Assembly: GCA_015178975.1 (NCBI GenBank)
Contig: WHVD01000008.1
Location: 1,542,867 to 1,606,866 of the forward strand
From: Hysterangium stoloniferum
Lineage: Eukaryota; Basidiomycota; Agaricomycetes; Hysterangiales; Hysterangiaceae
Length of the DNA: 64,000 nucleotides
Direction: 5' to 3'
Positions 9,304 through 19,036 of this stretch are shown here, piece after piece. The notes under the pieces were generated by a model. That model saw only the letters and a program-made list of their open reading frames with translations, did not search any database and was not told the origin of the DNA. The translations under genes and the position numbers were made by a program. Position 1 is the stretch's first letter; each line of letters starts with the position of its first letter.

Positions 9304-11659
9304 CAGTGCACTCCTGCACATTCGAAATGTCAACTTCACAAAACACAAACGGATCATGGTTAGCTACCGTTCACCAAAGCTAGGTGCTGTTGTAGACCAC
9401 CTTTAATCCCAATGCACAAACCACCATTCCATGCATTGTCATTAACTGTGCGAACTTCACTCTTCACATACTACCACTAATTCTACAGTCATTACCATAA
9501 CAAGAATTTACACTCAAAACTGTAATATCCTGCACATGCTCCTAATAACGCTGCAACGACCTGGCTGACTGAGGTGCCAAAAATCCCAGAGCCATTGAGC
9601 CTGAGGATGGCCAACCCGACAGGTTGATTGTGAGCTGGAAAGACAAGCTGTCTTCACCAGAGGGAATGCTATGACTATCATGCCTTGGAGAGATACGGTG
9701 CATCAGGATGAAGTTGCAGCGAGGAAAACTTGGACTGGGAAAATTGGACGGTATGGATTTATCATTTGAGGGAGTGGGAATGGTCACTGTGAGTCCCTCA
9801 TGCTCGAGGGAGTGCATTAGATTTGGGATAGGAAGGGATAGCGAGCATTAGGACTTGCGTCACAACATGCAGGGACTGCCACATACACAACAGCCAGGAA
9901 CTGCTGTCTACATCACACGTACCACGCACAGGTGGCTCCTGTTAACCACAGCTGAACTGCGAACATGCGAGACCTCGAATCGAGATGACTCGATGTACAA
10001 AGACCCATGGGCAGTTCCAGGCATCGAAGAAAGTCCTCACCTTTTTGAGGCACCACCAATCACAACTACTGCCAATATTGTAATCAACGACAGCTGTGAT
10101 AGAGATGGATGCAAAAGTATGGCACACAGGAACACCCAGCAGATGACTGAGGTAGTGGCCAACCGCAGTCTCATCGTGAGCCAGAGGGACGGAAGAGCCC
10201 TACTGGAGGGAATGCTGAACCGGGTGATTAGTTGGATGGGCAAGGGAATGTTGATGATGGGGTGACAAATTGGAAGAAGAAAATCAAGAATCTTACTTCG
10301 AGGCACATCACACAGGATGACGACAACTGGCGACCAATCTTCTGACCAGTGCACAAACTCACACTCATTTTGGATCGTTTGCACCTCAACACTGCATGAT
10401 ATATTTCCGAGCCTCTACACTCGAGGGAGTGTATTGGAGTATTGCAAGCACTAGGGCTCGAGTCGTGATGGTCAGGGACGACTGTCCACATCCACGATGG
10501 TCGATGCACCCACAGGGACCTGCTCAAAGATTTCAAAGAGTCCACACATGCCGGAATCAGAACCATCAGTTGAGGCCATCATGCACACAAATCGTTAGCG
10601 TACACCTCATATTCAATCAGCAGCTACGAAGGCATGGTTGAAGGGGACATTAGTATCCCTATGCTGCCTCAGAACAACTTGCTGCGAGATGTTGCTGCCA
10701 TTACAGCCTTGCTATGCATAGATAATCAGCCCCAGGACAAAATGGATGAGAACATACCTGGAATCTCAAAAATGCAATGGCAATGGCCATATATCCACTG
10801 CGAATGTTATAGAGGCGAAACCATGTAATGCCTGGCCAACGAGAAGAAGGTGCAATGCGATGTCAATGCCAAGCCAAGGACATCAACGTCGAATGCACTG
10901 AGCATATCAGTGGCAAGTGTTCAATCGAATTGCCACATATCAAGAAAGCGACTGTCCCCCTTTTAACATCGCACACCATTCATTGCTTACCACACATCAC
11001 ATTGGCACTACAACACTCATTCATGTCTACATTCACACAGTGACAACTTTTACGATCCACGTTTATCATTGCCCACCCGTGGAAAGGGCCAAATCACCAT
11101 TTTACTATTCAGCAAGTTTGTCCTGGATCACTGTCGAACATCGCCACTTGCCATTATCGCCTGTAATATCCAGGATAGGATTGGGAGTCAAAATGATGGA
11201 CAACTGTATGGGAATACTTGAGGTTCAAGGAGGTATTTGGAGGATGTTGCAGTTATCTCATGGAGTTCAGTCAAATGAACTCAAGGATATGTTTAAGGGA
11301 GTGCTCTGATTTAGTGTGATCTCCTTGTGCTCGAGGGAGTGTAAGACTGGTATCTGCTGCAGGTACAGACAGACACTAGAATGAGTGATGGGGAATAAAA
11401 CCACTACTGTATTGAAATCCACATGTACATAATATATACTAATGAAGAACAATAGGATGTAAGCACAATAGGATGTGGACTACAATAGGATGTGGACTAC
11501 AATAGGATGTGGACTACAATAGGATGTGGACTACAATAGGATGTGGACTACAATAGGATGTGGACTACAATAGGATGTGGACTACAATGGAGTGGGTAAC
11601 AATGGAGACTCAATATTACCAAATCACAGTGTAGGGAGTCTCACTCCCTTACAGGAGTG
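9304..11659 (+). other. Non-coding interior of the copia-type element
   Basis: No conserved coding domain was found. The interior contains a recurring motif near CTCGAGGGAGTG at 9808, 10422 and 11330, and a related CAGGAGTG directly before the right LTR. It also has a 17-bp minisatellite at 11466-11584. The repeated motif resembles the expected polypurine tract plus the first bases of the LTR. Confidence 0.5.
11466..11584. repeat. 17-bp minisatellite, seven copies
   Basis: The unit AATAGGATGTGGACTAC is repeated seven times without change. One degenerate unit precedes it (AATAGGATGTAAGCAC) and one follows (AATGGAGTGGGTAAC). It lies near the 3' end of the interior of the copia-type element. 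Confidence 0.95.
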
Positions 11660-11761
11660 TGTTGGATTTTGGGAATCTGATATGCGAGCAGCAAGAAGCA
11701 CAGACCATACACCTATATTAGTAAGCAGTTACTAGATGTATACATATAAGACGATACATGT

Positions 11762-12235
11762 TGTGAAGAGTGATAGAAGTTCAGACCATTCTATATACAA
11801 AGAAATGAGTAGAAGAGGAGGATATTGACCTATTCGGTGCAATATAAGAGAAAGTGAGAGAAAGAGCACAAGATGACGAAGGAGTCAACGAGTGCGATGG
11901 TTCGAGTGGAGGCCTCGACTGTTACAGTTCGAGGCCAGAAGTATTCAGTAGTTCAGATAATGCTACCTATGTGGTAGCTGACACGTTACCCTGATCACCG
12001 CTCGTAGTAGACCTAGTTTGTGTCTTACGAGTGGTGGTTCTTGGGTTAAAGTGTGTCTGAGTTCTAATTGGTGCTGAGTGCACCCACAAGTATACACAAT
12101 GCTTCGAACTAATGAAATATGCGATATTTGAAGAATATGAAAGATAGTAAAATATGAATAGAATATGTAAAATATAAATGAAATAAAAGGAGTGTTTTAC
12201 CACAATGAAACTGTGGTAAAAACATACTCCTCACA
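11762..12235 (-). mobile_element. Solo LTR, LTR1 family (copy C), target duplication CATGT
   Basis: It is 474 bp long, from TGTGAAGAGTGATAGAAG to AACATACTCCTCACA, flanked by CATGT at 11757-11761 and 12236-12240. It sits inside the right LTR of the copia-type element, whose sequence reads through once the insert is removed. By hand count it differs from the LTR at 52454-52927 at 18 of 474 positions, 13 of them transitions. Confidence 0.92.
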
Positions 12236-12387
12236 CATGTATTGTAGTCCTTATCTGTTTGTACTGAGACTCACTTCGTATTCCAACATAGCATGGTGGG
12301 GCTTGCCCCCCACAGGCAGGTCCTACATAGCCTTGTGTTGAGATTATTACCGAACGGCCAAAATTTCAACAGGTATTACATAATCTA

Positions 12388-12687
12388 ACACTGGCCTCAT
12401 TTAGGCGTTAAATAACACCTGCCAGTAAGCCTCAAGGTTTTGGATTTGCAGATTTTCAAGACCCTGAGGGTGTGTTATGAGCGCGTCAACTGCTTAACGG
12501 TGTTGAATTGCCGGCATCGGAAGATGGCCGCGTGAAGAAAAAACTGCTGGTATGCACTACTTTATTACGTGTAGGTTTTACACTGAATTATATCGACCCT
12601 TTAGGTTAAGGCTGATGAACAAACTAGTATTTCACTTAATAACTATCGAGGTCAACGGCCACCAACAGACGTATGTGTTCAATCTTC
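12388..12687 (+). pseudogene. Duplicated fragment of the RBM25-like gene (RRM exon, intron and part of next exon)
   Basis: This segment aligns with 15741-16039 of the intact gene. It covers most of exon 2, intron 2, exon 3 and the start of intron 3. Because the introns are present it is a DNA-level duplication, not a retrocopy. The reading frame is broken by stops (for example CGT TAA near 12404) and by several substitutions. It lies 22 bp from the stop codon of the BBE-like gene, on the opposite strand. The BBE-like gene is thus flanked by direct repeats of RBM25 sequence. Confidence 0.9.
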
Positions 12688-12708
12688 TCGGTTTGTCATT
12701 GTTATAGG

Positions 12709-14845
12709 TTACTCCACCCGACAAAGACCTTGAGAGTCCCACCTCTCCGAGCCTACACCAGCACCAACGATGAAGAGATCATCAGGATCATAAATCTTTT
12801 TTATGGCACTCAGACGCGCATAATTTGGGCCATAGAACGTCACTTGGAAGTTGGGTTCAAATACATCCCCCTCGTTCGAATAGGATCCACTGCCAAGTCC
12901 ACCTGCTAATTTATCTAAAATCGGGACTTGGACGTTAGTAATGCTTTGCTGGAACGTTTTGACTTCGGCGGGGGTCGCGTCATCGTCCCAATTTGTTGTA
13001 AGGTCGATCTGGAAAATAGAAGGCGGTAGTTCAGAATCAAGGAACGAGAACTAGAGAACAGCATTAGATACAGACAAGTGCTTTAGCAGTACGCCATTTG
13101 GGGTGTACGGCCGAGTCAATATGTGCATTTTCTGAGACTTGACCTTTATCGGAAAGTGAGTGTGAATTGTCACAAGTTACGAGTAATACTCACCTCCCGC
13201 AACCATAATGCCTAGTATACTGTCCAACAGCAATTAGTAAATGAATGGCATGCAAGATATATAGATGATCGTACAAAGAAGCACCAGCATCAAATAATTG
13301 TTTATAAGTATCTCGAACAACCGATAGGTCACCTCGATACATTTGCGCAGGAATCAAACGTGATCCCAAAGCAGTATTTAATCCAGCTTGATCTGAAATT
13401 CCTACTTGATCGTTTACCACCTTATTTGATAAATCGATGCTAACATTCGTCGCCAGTAAAACTGCTTCATCTAGAAAAGGCGCGAGAGACGCATTAACGG
13501 CGGCCTCTGAGGCGTTCGGCCAAAGAGAGGTCATGGTCCATATGAACACTGAAGGCGAATCCTTGATGAAAGTGAAGTAGTGTCCAATCTTTTCATTGTC
13601 CCAGTCGAATATGTGAGAGGCGTGTAAACGAGCAAGATCCGCGGCTGCGTCAGAGGAATTCAATGTGAGTACAGCGTTGTGCACCACTGCTGAAAATGCC
13701 GGATAGGTGCGGATGGTAGCACTGATTATGACACCCCAACTACCGGCTCCTCCACCGCGCATGGCCCAGAAAACTGAGAATATTAGCAGAAATATGAGAA
13801 AGAGTATCTAGGTAACGTTTTGGGATGCGTACGATCTGGATGCTCGGCTTCGGAGACAGTGATGAGGTTTCCGTTGGCAATAACGACTTGGAATTCTGTA
13901 AGATCGCATTAGAACCAACTCAAAAGTGAGATAATATTGTGAAGATACCTAAAACGTTATCGGAACCCAATCCAAAACGCGGAGATAAAACCGAATGTCC
14001 GCCTCCTTGGAGATACCCCCCAGATGCCACAACGGACCTAACATTGGCACCAACGAAAATCTTTCCGCGAGCCTTGGCTGCTTCGTACAAAGTATCCAAA
14101 TGAACACCACTGCCGAAGGTGACAGAGCTGCCGAGATCTTTCCCGCCAATTTTGAATGAATCGTGGAACGTAATATTCTTAAAGTTATGTGTCCAGAATA
14201 ATAGGGAATTTTTTGCAGTGGAGCGTCCGAGAAAGTCGTGTCCGGAGGCTTTGATGGCGGTGCGCAGGTTATATTTATGAGCGAAACGCACGCCTTCCTA
14301 AAGAATAGTTAAGTTGATGATTGGTACTTGTTGAGGGAGGTCATATACCTGGATGTCTGCGACGCAAGTAGCATTAATTCCTAGGATAGGAACCGATCCT
14401 TGGCCGCAATTGGTTGTGTTTCGGTAACATATAGAAGGAGGATTCGAAACAAAATCCTATCATAAAACATAGATCAGAGGTAGTACGGGCGGGTCTAACA
14501 CTGACAAGAGTACCTGTTCCCAATTTGGCTGATATTTTTGAGATAAAAAATGATTAAATTATTAAAAAATGAGTAAATGAGCACCTGTAACATGGATCCT
14601 GGGATGACCTCCCGGAAAGCAGGGTCATTCCACTGGTCGTCAGTGCATCCTCCCACATTCTGGCAGAACTTGCCTGTAGGAATTACAGGAACAAGACGAC
14701 CACCAATGGAAGAATTGAACTGCTGGATCTGGTCAGGATTAGGAAATGAGGCATCTCCTGGCTGACTGCGACAATTCGGAGAGCTGAGGACGGTTCCTAC
14801 GAGTATAGCGTGAAGCACTGTCGTGAGTGCTGAAATTGAGAGCAT
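12709..14845 (-). CDS. BBE-like FAD-linked oxidoreductase, secreted
   Basis: Splicing gives nine exons (14845-14585, 14528-14514, 14456-14349, 14297-13949, 13895-13833, 13773-13275, 13219-13194, 13143-13076, 13008-12709) and about 562 residues. A signal peptide (MLSISALTTVLHAILVG) starts the protein. The FAD-binding type 4 domain shows KASGHDFLGRS, whose His is the likely covalent flavin site, then GGYLQGGGHSVLS and MRGGGAGSWGVIISATIRTYP. The C-terminal BBE domain ends NYARLSAIKKIYDPDDLFIV. The second flavin-linking Cys of plant enzymes is not evident. Such enzymes oxidise alcohols, sugars or alkaloid-like metabolites and make hydrogen peroxide; the substrate here is unknown. Exons of 15 and 26 nt were needed to keep the frame. 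The gene is divergent from RBM25. Confidence 0.88.
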
Positions 14846-15478
14846 GTTTTGTGCGGAATACTAGTAATTGTACACTTCCAGCATTTTCAATCGGAATCCT
14901 TGGATATAGATGGTAATAAGTGGATGATGCTGCGGGATCAAGCATATTCATTTAATGAGGATGGTTTATGTTGTACGGTCATTGGATTAGATGGGACCAA
15001 TTGGGGTAAACGGACTCCGTTCGAGGAATAACTCTATTAAAGAGTAATATATATTAGCAGACTGAATGGTGTTCCTAATATGAATATCAGGAACCAGTTC
15101 AGTTTGCTAATATTTCATTAGTTGCACTTTCTCTATTAAACCTGCAGTTAGAAATAATCCCCTGATTGCTCCAAGCCAAGCCATATTAAATGCTGCGGCT
15201 GCACAGAATATTATATTTATGTAAGATTTCTGGCGTTAGGCACTTGCGCGATTTAATAGCCAACCTTCTAACTACGACTTTATGAGCGTTCGACCGTGAA
15301 ATGAAGTAGATCGTGACCGTGATGGTCACAGATTAGTCACGTGAATGTTACGTGACTTCTCAGCTGCTCCTACTACTGATCTCTTATTCCTGGCCACGCT
15401 GAACGACGTTTCTCTCTATTAGTTGCTGTAAACCTCTCTGGGATATTGTAAGCTAAGTTTTTATTCATCCTACCCATC
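14846..15478. promoter_or_regulatory. Shared divergent promoter region (BBE-like gene and RBM25)
   Basis: The 633 bp between the two start codons must hold both promoters. It contains a long imperfect palindrome at 15051-15113. Near 15337-15355 it has two ACGTGA-type E-box-like sites (TCACGTGA and TACGTGAC) about 140 bp upstream of the RBM25 start. A pyrimidine-rich stretch (CTATTAGTTGC...) precedes the RBM25 ATG. Which gene each site serves is inference. Confidence 0.5.
15051..15113. repeat. Long imperfect palindrome in the divergent promoter
   Basis: The arms ATATTAGCAGACTGAA and TTCAGTTTGCTAATAT, with the inner arms GTTCCTAATAT and ATATCAGGAAC, pair across a 2-nt centre near 15082. Overall about 30 bp per arm with a few mismatches. 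It could be a regulator-binding site, a hairpin, or a tiny foldback transposon remnant. Confidence 0.75.
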
Positions 15479-17778
15479 ATGCAGCCTATGCCGAATCGAA
15501 TGGGGCTGGGCATGCAACGTCCGGCGTTTGGGCAAGGCCCTTCGATGGCAGCGCTAGCACAGCAGCAACATGCTCCGCATTTCGTCGGTGCAACTCCGCC
15601 GAAAAAGACAATTCCCCTTTTTATTGGATCTATATCTGGCGGTATTACGGATGCGCATTTGAATGAAATGCTGGGGGCAAGTGGTTCGATTTGTGTCTGA
15701 CTGCCTCTGCTAATCAACTATATATCGAAAGGCATGCGGCACACTGGCCTCGTTTAAACGTTTAATAACGCCTGCCAATAAGCCTCAGGGTTTTGGGTTT
15801 GCAGATTTTCAAGACCCTGATGGTGCGTTACGAGCGCTTCAACTGCTTAATGGCGTTGAATTGCCAGCATTGGAGGATGGCTGCGCGAATAAAAAACTAC
15901 TGGTATGCGCTACGTCATTACATTTAGGCTTTACACTGAATTATATTCACCCTTTAGGTTAAGGCTGATGAACAAACTACTGTTTTACTTAACAACTATC
16001 GAGGTCAACGGCCACCAACAGACGTATGTGTTCGAATCTTCGTCAATTTATAGAAATAGAAATTGACATTTTTTACCGTTGTAGGCTGACAATGCCAAGA
16101 CCGAAGACGCCAAAAAGAAGATCGATAGTGTGGTAAACTCTCTAAAATCAGCCGCAAATGCGGGGGAAAACGGTGAAAAAGAGCGATACATTATTCCCCC
16201 TCATCTTCACGATCTTCAAGAAGCGGAGCTTCCCGAAGCACAACGAGGTCTTGTTATTTCAGAAATCGCTCTTTTCCGTGAACGTGCAGCAAAGCGGGAA
16301 CGAGAAAAGCTGAAAGATGAACGGGAACGGGGTATGGCGTTTGGTAGTACCACTGCATTTGGCCAGCGGGGAGGACCCACGACGCCGAAAGGTCCCGTGA
16401 ACGCACCTAGCGGTCCGAAAGAGCGTGTATGGGGTCGTGGACAGGGAGGGCAACAACAGCCGCATCAGCCCCAGGGATATGGACAGGGAGCTCAAGGCTA
16501 TAATAAGCCCGTTGGGTTCGTGCAATCTCAAAATGACTTGCCTGCGGAGAGTGGGAAGACGGATGAACAGCGAGAACAGGAAAGGAAAGATGCAAGGGCA
16601 CGAGACGAAAATGAGTCATTCAGAGATGTGCGTAGCTGCGTGGTTCAGGATCATGATCCTCATCTAATGCTCATTTATTTCAGCGAGAGCGACGATATGA
16701 GCCCCGTGAACGACAACGTATCGCCACTCTTGAACGCACAATACAGCGCGAGAAGATGCAAAAGGAAGCCGAGGCGCGTGACAAGATCGAAATGCACTCC
16801 CGTCTTGATATCTGGGATGACGATGAGAGCGATGAGCTTTTCTACACTGATCGGTCAGTCATCTTCCACACTCATATCATTAATCCACGAGTGTAACGCC
16901 GCCGATATTTAGTACCCGATGGCGTGCCACTCGTCGTCGACACCTCGCGCAAGAGGAAGCCGCAGACCGCGCATCTCGCGAACTGGAGGCAACTGAAGCT
17001 GAGCATCTCCGCCGCGAGTCAGAAGCTTTCCTCGCTCGACAAATGGAGGAAATGCGCTCTCTTGCTGAGGAACAACGAAAAGCCGGTCTACTTCTTGACG
17101 ATGGCGCGCCCGTCAAGCTTCATGTAAGCCTTGCGCCCGCACCGAGTGCCAAGGCGCCCGTTGTGGACTCCGCCGCACCTGCACCTGTGTTCGGACAGGA
17201 GGAAGAGGAAGAAGGCACGCGGAAGCGGAAGGCGAACCTCATTAAACTCGACTTTAGTGCGACAGAGACCACGGAGAAAGCGATGCAACGGTTAGAGAAG
17301 ATCAGGGAGTCGGTGCCGAAGGATAAAGAAACATTATTCAAGGTCAAGGTGCGCTGGGATGCTGTCAATGAGGTTTGTTTTGCTTCGTTCTGCTCGTGGA
17401 GACGACTATGCTCAACTTCTCCCAGCAATTGGTGGATCGGAAATTCGAACCGATCGTCAAGCGCAAGATGACAGACTATCTTGGCGAGCTTGAAGATGAT
17501 GACTTGGTCATGTTCGTTGTGGAGCACTTGAAGGACAAGAAGAGCCCACAGAAGCTTGTTGACGAGTTGGAGTCGGTGCGTGTATACCACTTTTATCATC
17601 TCCCTTCCTTTCTTGTCGTGCGCTTCGCCTTGAGGCTCACATGCTGAACAACTTCATAACATGCTAGGTCCTAGTCGAGGAAGCTGAAGAATTTGTGCTT
17701 GCATTATGGCGTCAGGTCACGTTTGAGAGCCTGGCGTATGGTGAAGGGTTGGATAGTGGGAAAATGCTGGTGGATTAA
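15479..17778 (+). CDS. RBM25: RBM25-like splicing factor with RRM and PWI domains
   Basis: Eight exons (15479-15676, 15732-15902, 15958-16023, 16085-16627, 16684-16853, 16913-17372, 17426-17575, 17668-17778) give 622 residues with phase kept throughout. The N-terminal RRM has RNP2 LFIGSI and RNP1 QGFGFADF (residues about 50-135). A charged, Arg/Glu-rich coiled-coil middle follows (RERRYEPRERQR, EAEARDKIEMHSR). The C-terminal PWI domain spans VRWDAVNE to LALWRQVTFE (about 525-610). RBM25 and yeast Snu71 act with the U1 snRNP in splice-site choice in the nucleus. Intron 1 is best read as a GC-AG intron (donor GCAAGT at 15677), because only that join restores the conserved EMLGACGTLASFKR stretch. 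The RRM region has a broken copy at 12388-12687. Confidence 0.93.
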
Positions 17779-19036
17779 TAAGTTGCGGATCGGTGGGTGG
17801 CACAGATTGCGGTTTTTGTGAGCTAAATGGGTGGTGGCATCTGGGGGTGCGCTCGTAGCGATGCGAATTTCGGGCCGTTTTATGTACGAGACGAGCTCCC
17901 AGCTGCGAGCCTGTGATCAACGTGCATGTGAGTACACCCTCTTGTATAAATTGTTGAAATACAGGTATTATTTCCCATGCATGTTGCATTTGCGCAACAG
18001 AGTTGCGTTGTTGGTAATATCAACATCCTTCCGGCACTACCCGATAAGTCTTTATGTGTTTTGTATAACAAGACGCATTGATCAGGCACTTGATTCTCAT
18101 TTACAAGTTGAAGCCATTGGTGATGTTATCGTGAGAAGTTGTTGTTTGGTCATTGGTTTGGTCATTGCATGGTATTCGCTGAGTTTCCTTGTCTTTCATG
18201 TGTATGGGCACATTGATCGTCGATCAGTTATTGCTCAAAGTAGTTGAAGCTGGTATTACATGCAGTGCAGTAAGACGATATCGTGAAGTGGTAAGTTTTA
18301 AGTCGATATATAATTATGCTCCAAGAGGTATGATGCGAGCATCTTGCAGAGATGAGAAAAACCATGTAGCGGTATCGGTTTACGTCTACGTCACTCACTC
18401 AACTCTACAACCACGAGTATGTACAGGTCGTCAATATTTAACTGAAGGTGAGTGGCAGTTGGCTATTTGTTATCCCGGCAAATTCCAAGTAAGCATCGCA
18501 AACGTGATATCGATGTGTAAGTACAGACTTTGACTTTTCTCAACTACGTTAGCACCCCAAGGCATGGGGTGTATTCATCATGGAATTTACATGACTTGTA
18601 AGATATTCGTTCACCAGTTTCTCCAGTACAGTCATTAACAAACCCTTAATCCCTTAAGGTGGCTATATCGACACTTGCCATGCTTTGCATTTAGAGCTTT
18701 TTCTCCCCCTATAATTAAATAGCTAAGCTAATACACTATGTAATGTACCTAGAAGAATCACATGATCACGTGAGGTGTTACTGTGTAAGGAGTGGGACCC
18801 GATGATTATTGCTTGGAAGGGAAATCACATGTCACGGGTCTCATCCGACTCTTTGAATCGAATATACGCACAATACCAAATGCTGCAGGTTCATCGAGTA
18901 AAAGCTGGTTATATTCAAGAAATGAGAATCGGAGGACCACTACTAAGTAGTCCTACTACAAGTACACTAGAGCTGAGAGATCACTATATTACACAGCATG
19001 ACGGAGGATATTGCATAGTGTGGACATCAGCCACGA
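17779..19036. other. Intergenic region between RBM25 and oxidase gene 1
   Basis: The two genes converge here. Open frames exist (17831-18247, 18189-18533) but they lack recognisable domains and splice continuity, and I do not support them as genes. Nothing repetitive was noticed. Confidence 0.5.

Larger units (their letters stand above)
9138..12288 (+). mobile_element. Complete small copia-type LTR element, non-autonomous (TRIM/LARD-like)
   Basis: The left LTR (9138-9288, 151 bp) and the right LTR (11660-12288, 150 bp once the nested LTR1 copy and its duplication are removed) both run TGTTGGATTTTGGGAATC... to ...TATTCCAACA. The element is flanked by TAGCA on both sides (9133-9137 and 12289-12293), and it split a repeat copy that reads through when the element is removed. 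A primer-binding site follows the left LTR. The internal region of about 2.37 kb has no gag, protease, integrase or polymerase motifs; its short reading frames look accidental. It is therefore non-autonomous. The long internal region relative to 151-bp LTRs is unusual for a TRIM. Confidence 0.85.

Noticed and set aside
9855-10566. Open frames on both strands in the copia-type element, up to 136 residues
   Set aside because: No gag or pol motif, they overlap on both strands, and there is no continuity between frames.
11466-11584. Regular short repeats that might suggest a CRISPR array
   Set aside because: The 17-bp units are directly adjacent with no unique spacers, and the genome is eukaryotic; it is a minisatellite.
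17831-18533. Two plus-strand frames downstream of RBM25
   Set aside because: No recognisable domain, no splice-consistent extension, and composition like the surrounding intergenic DNA.
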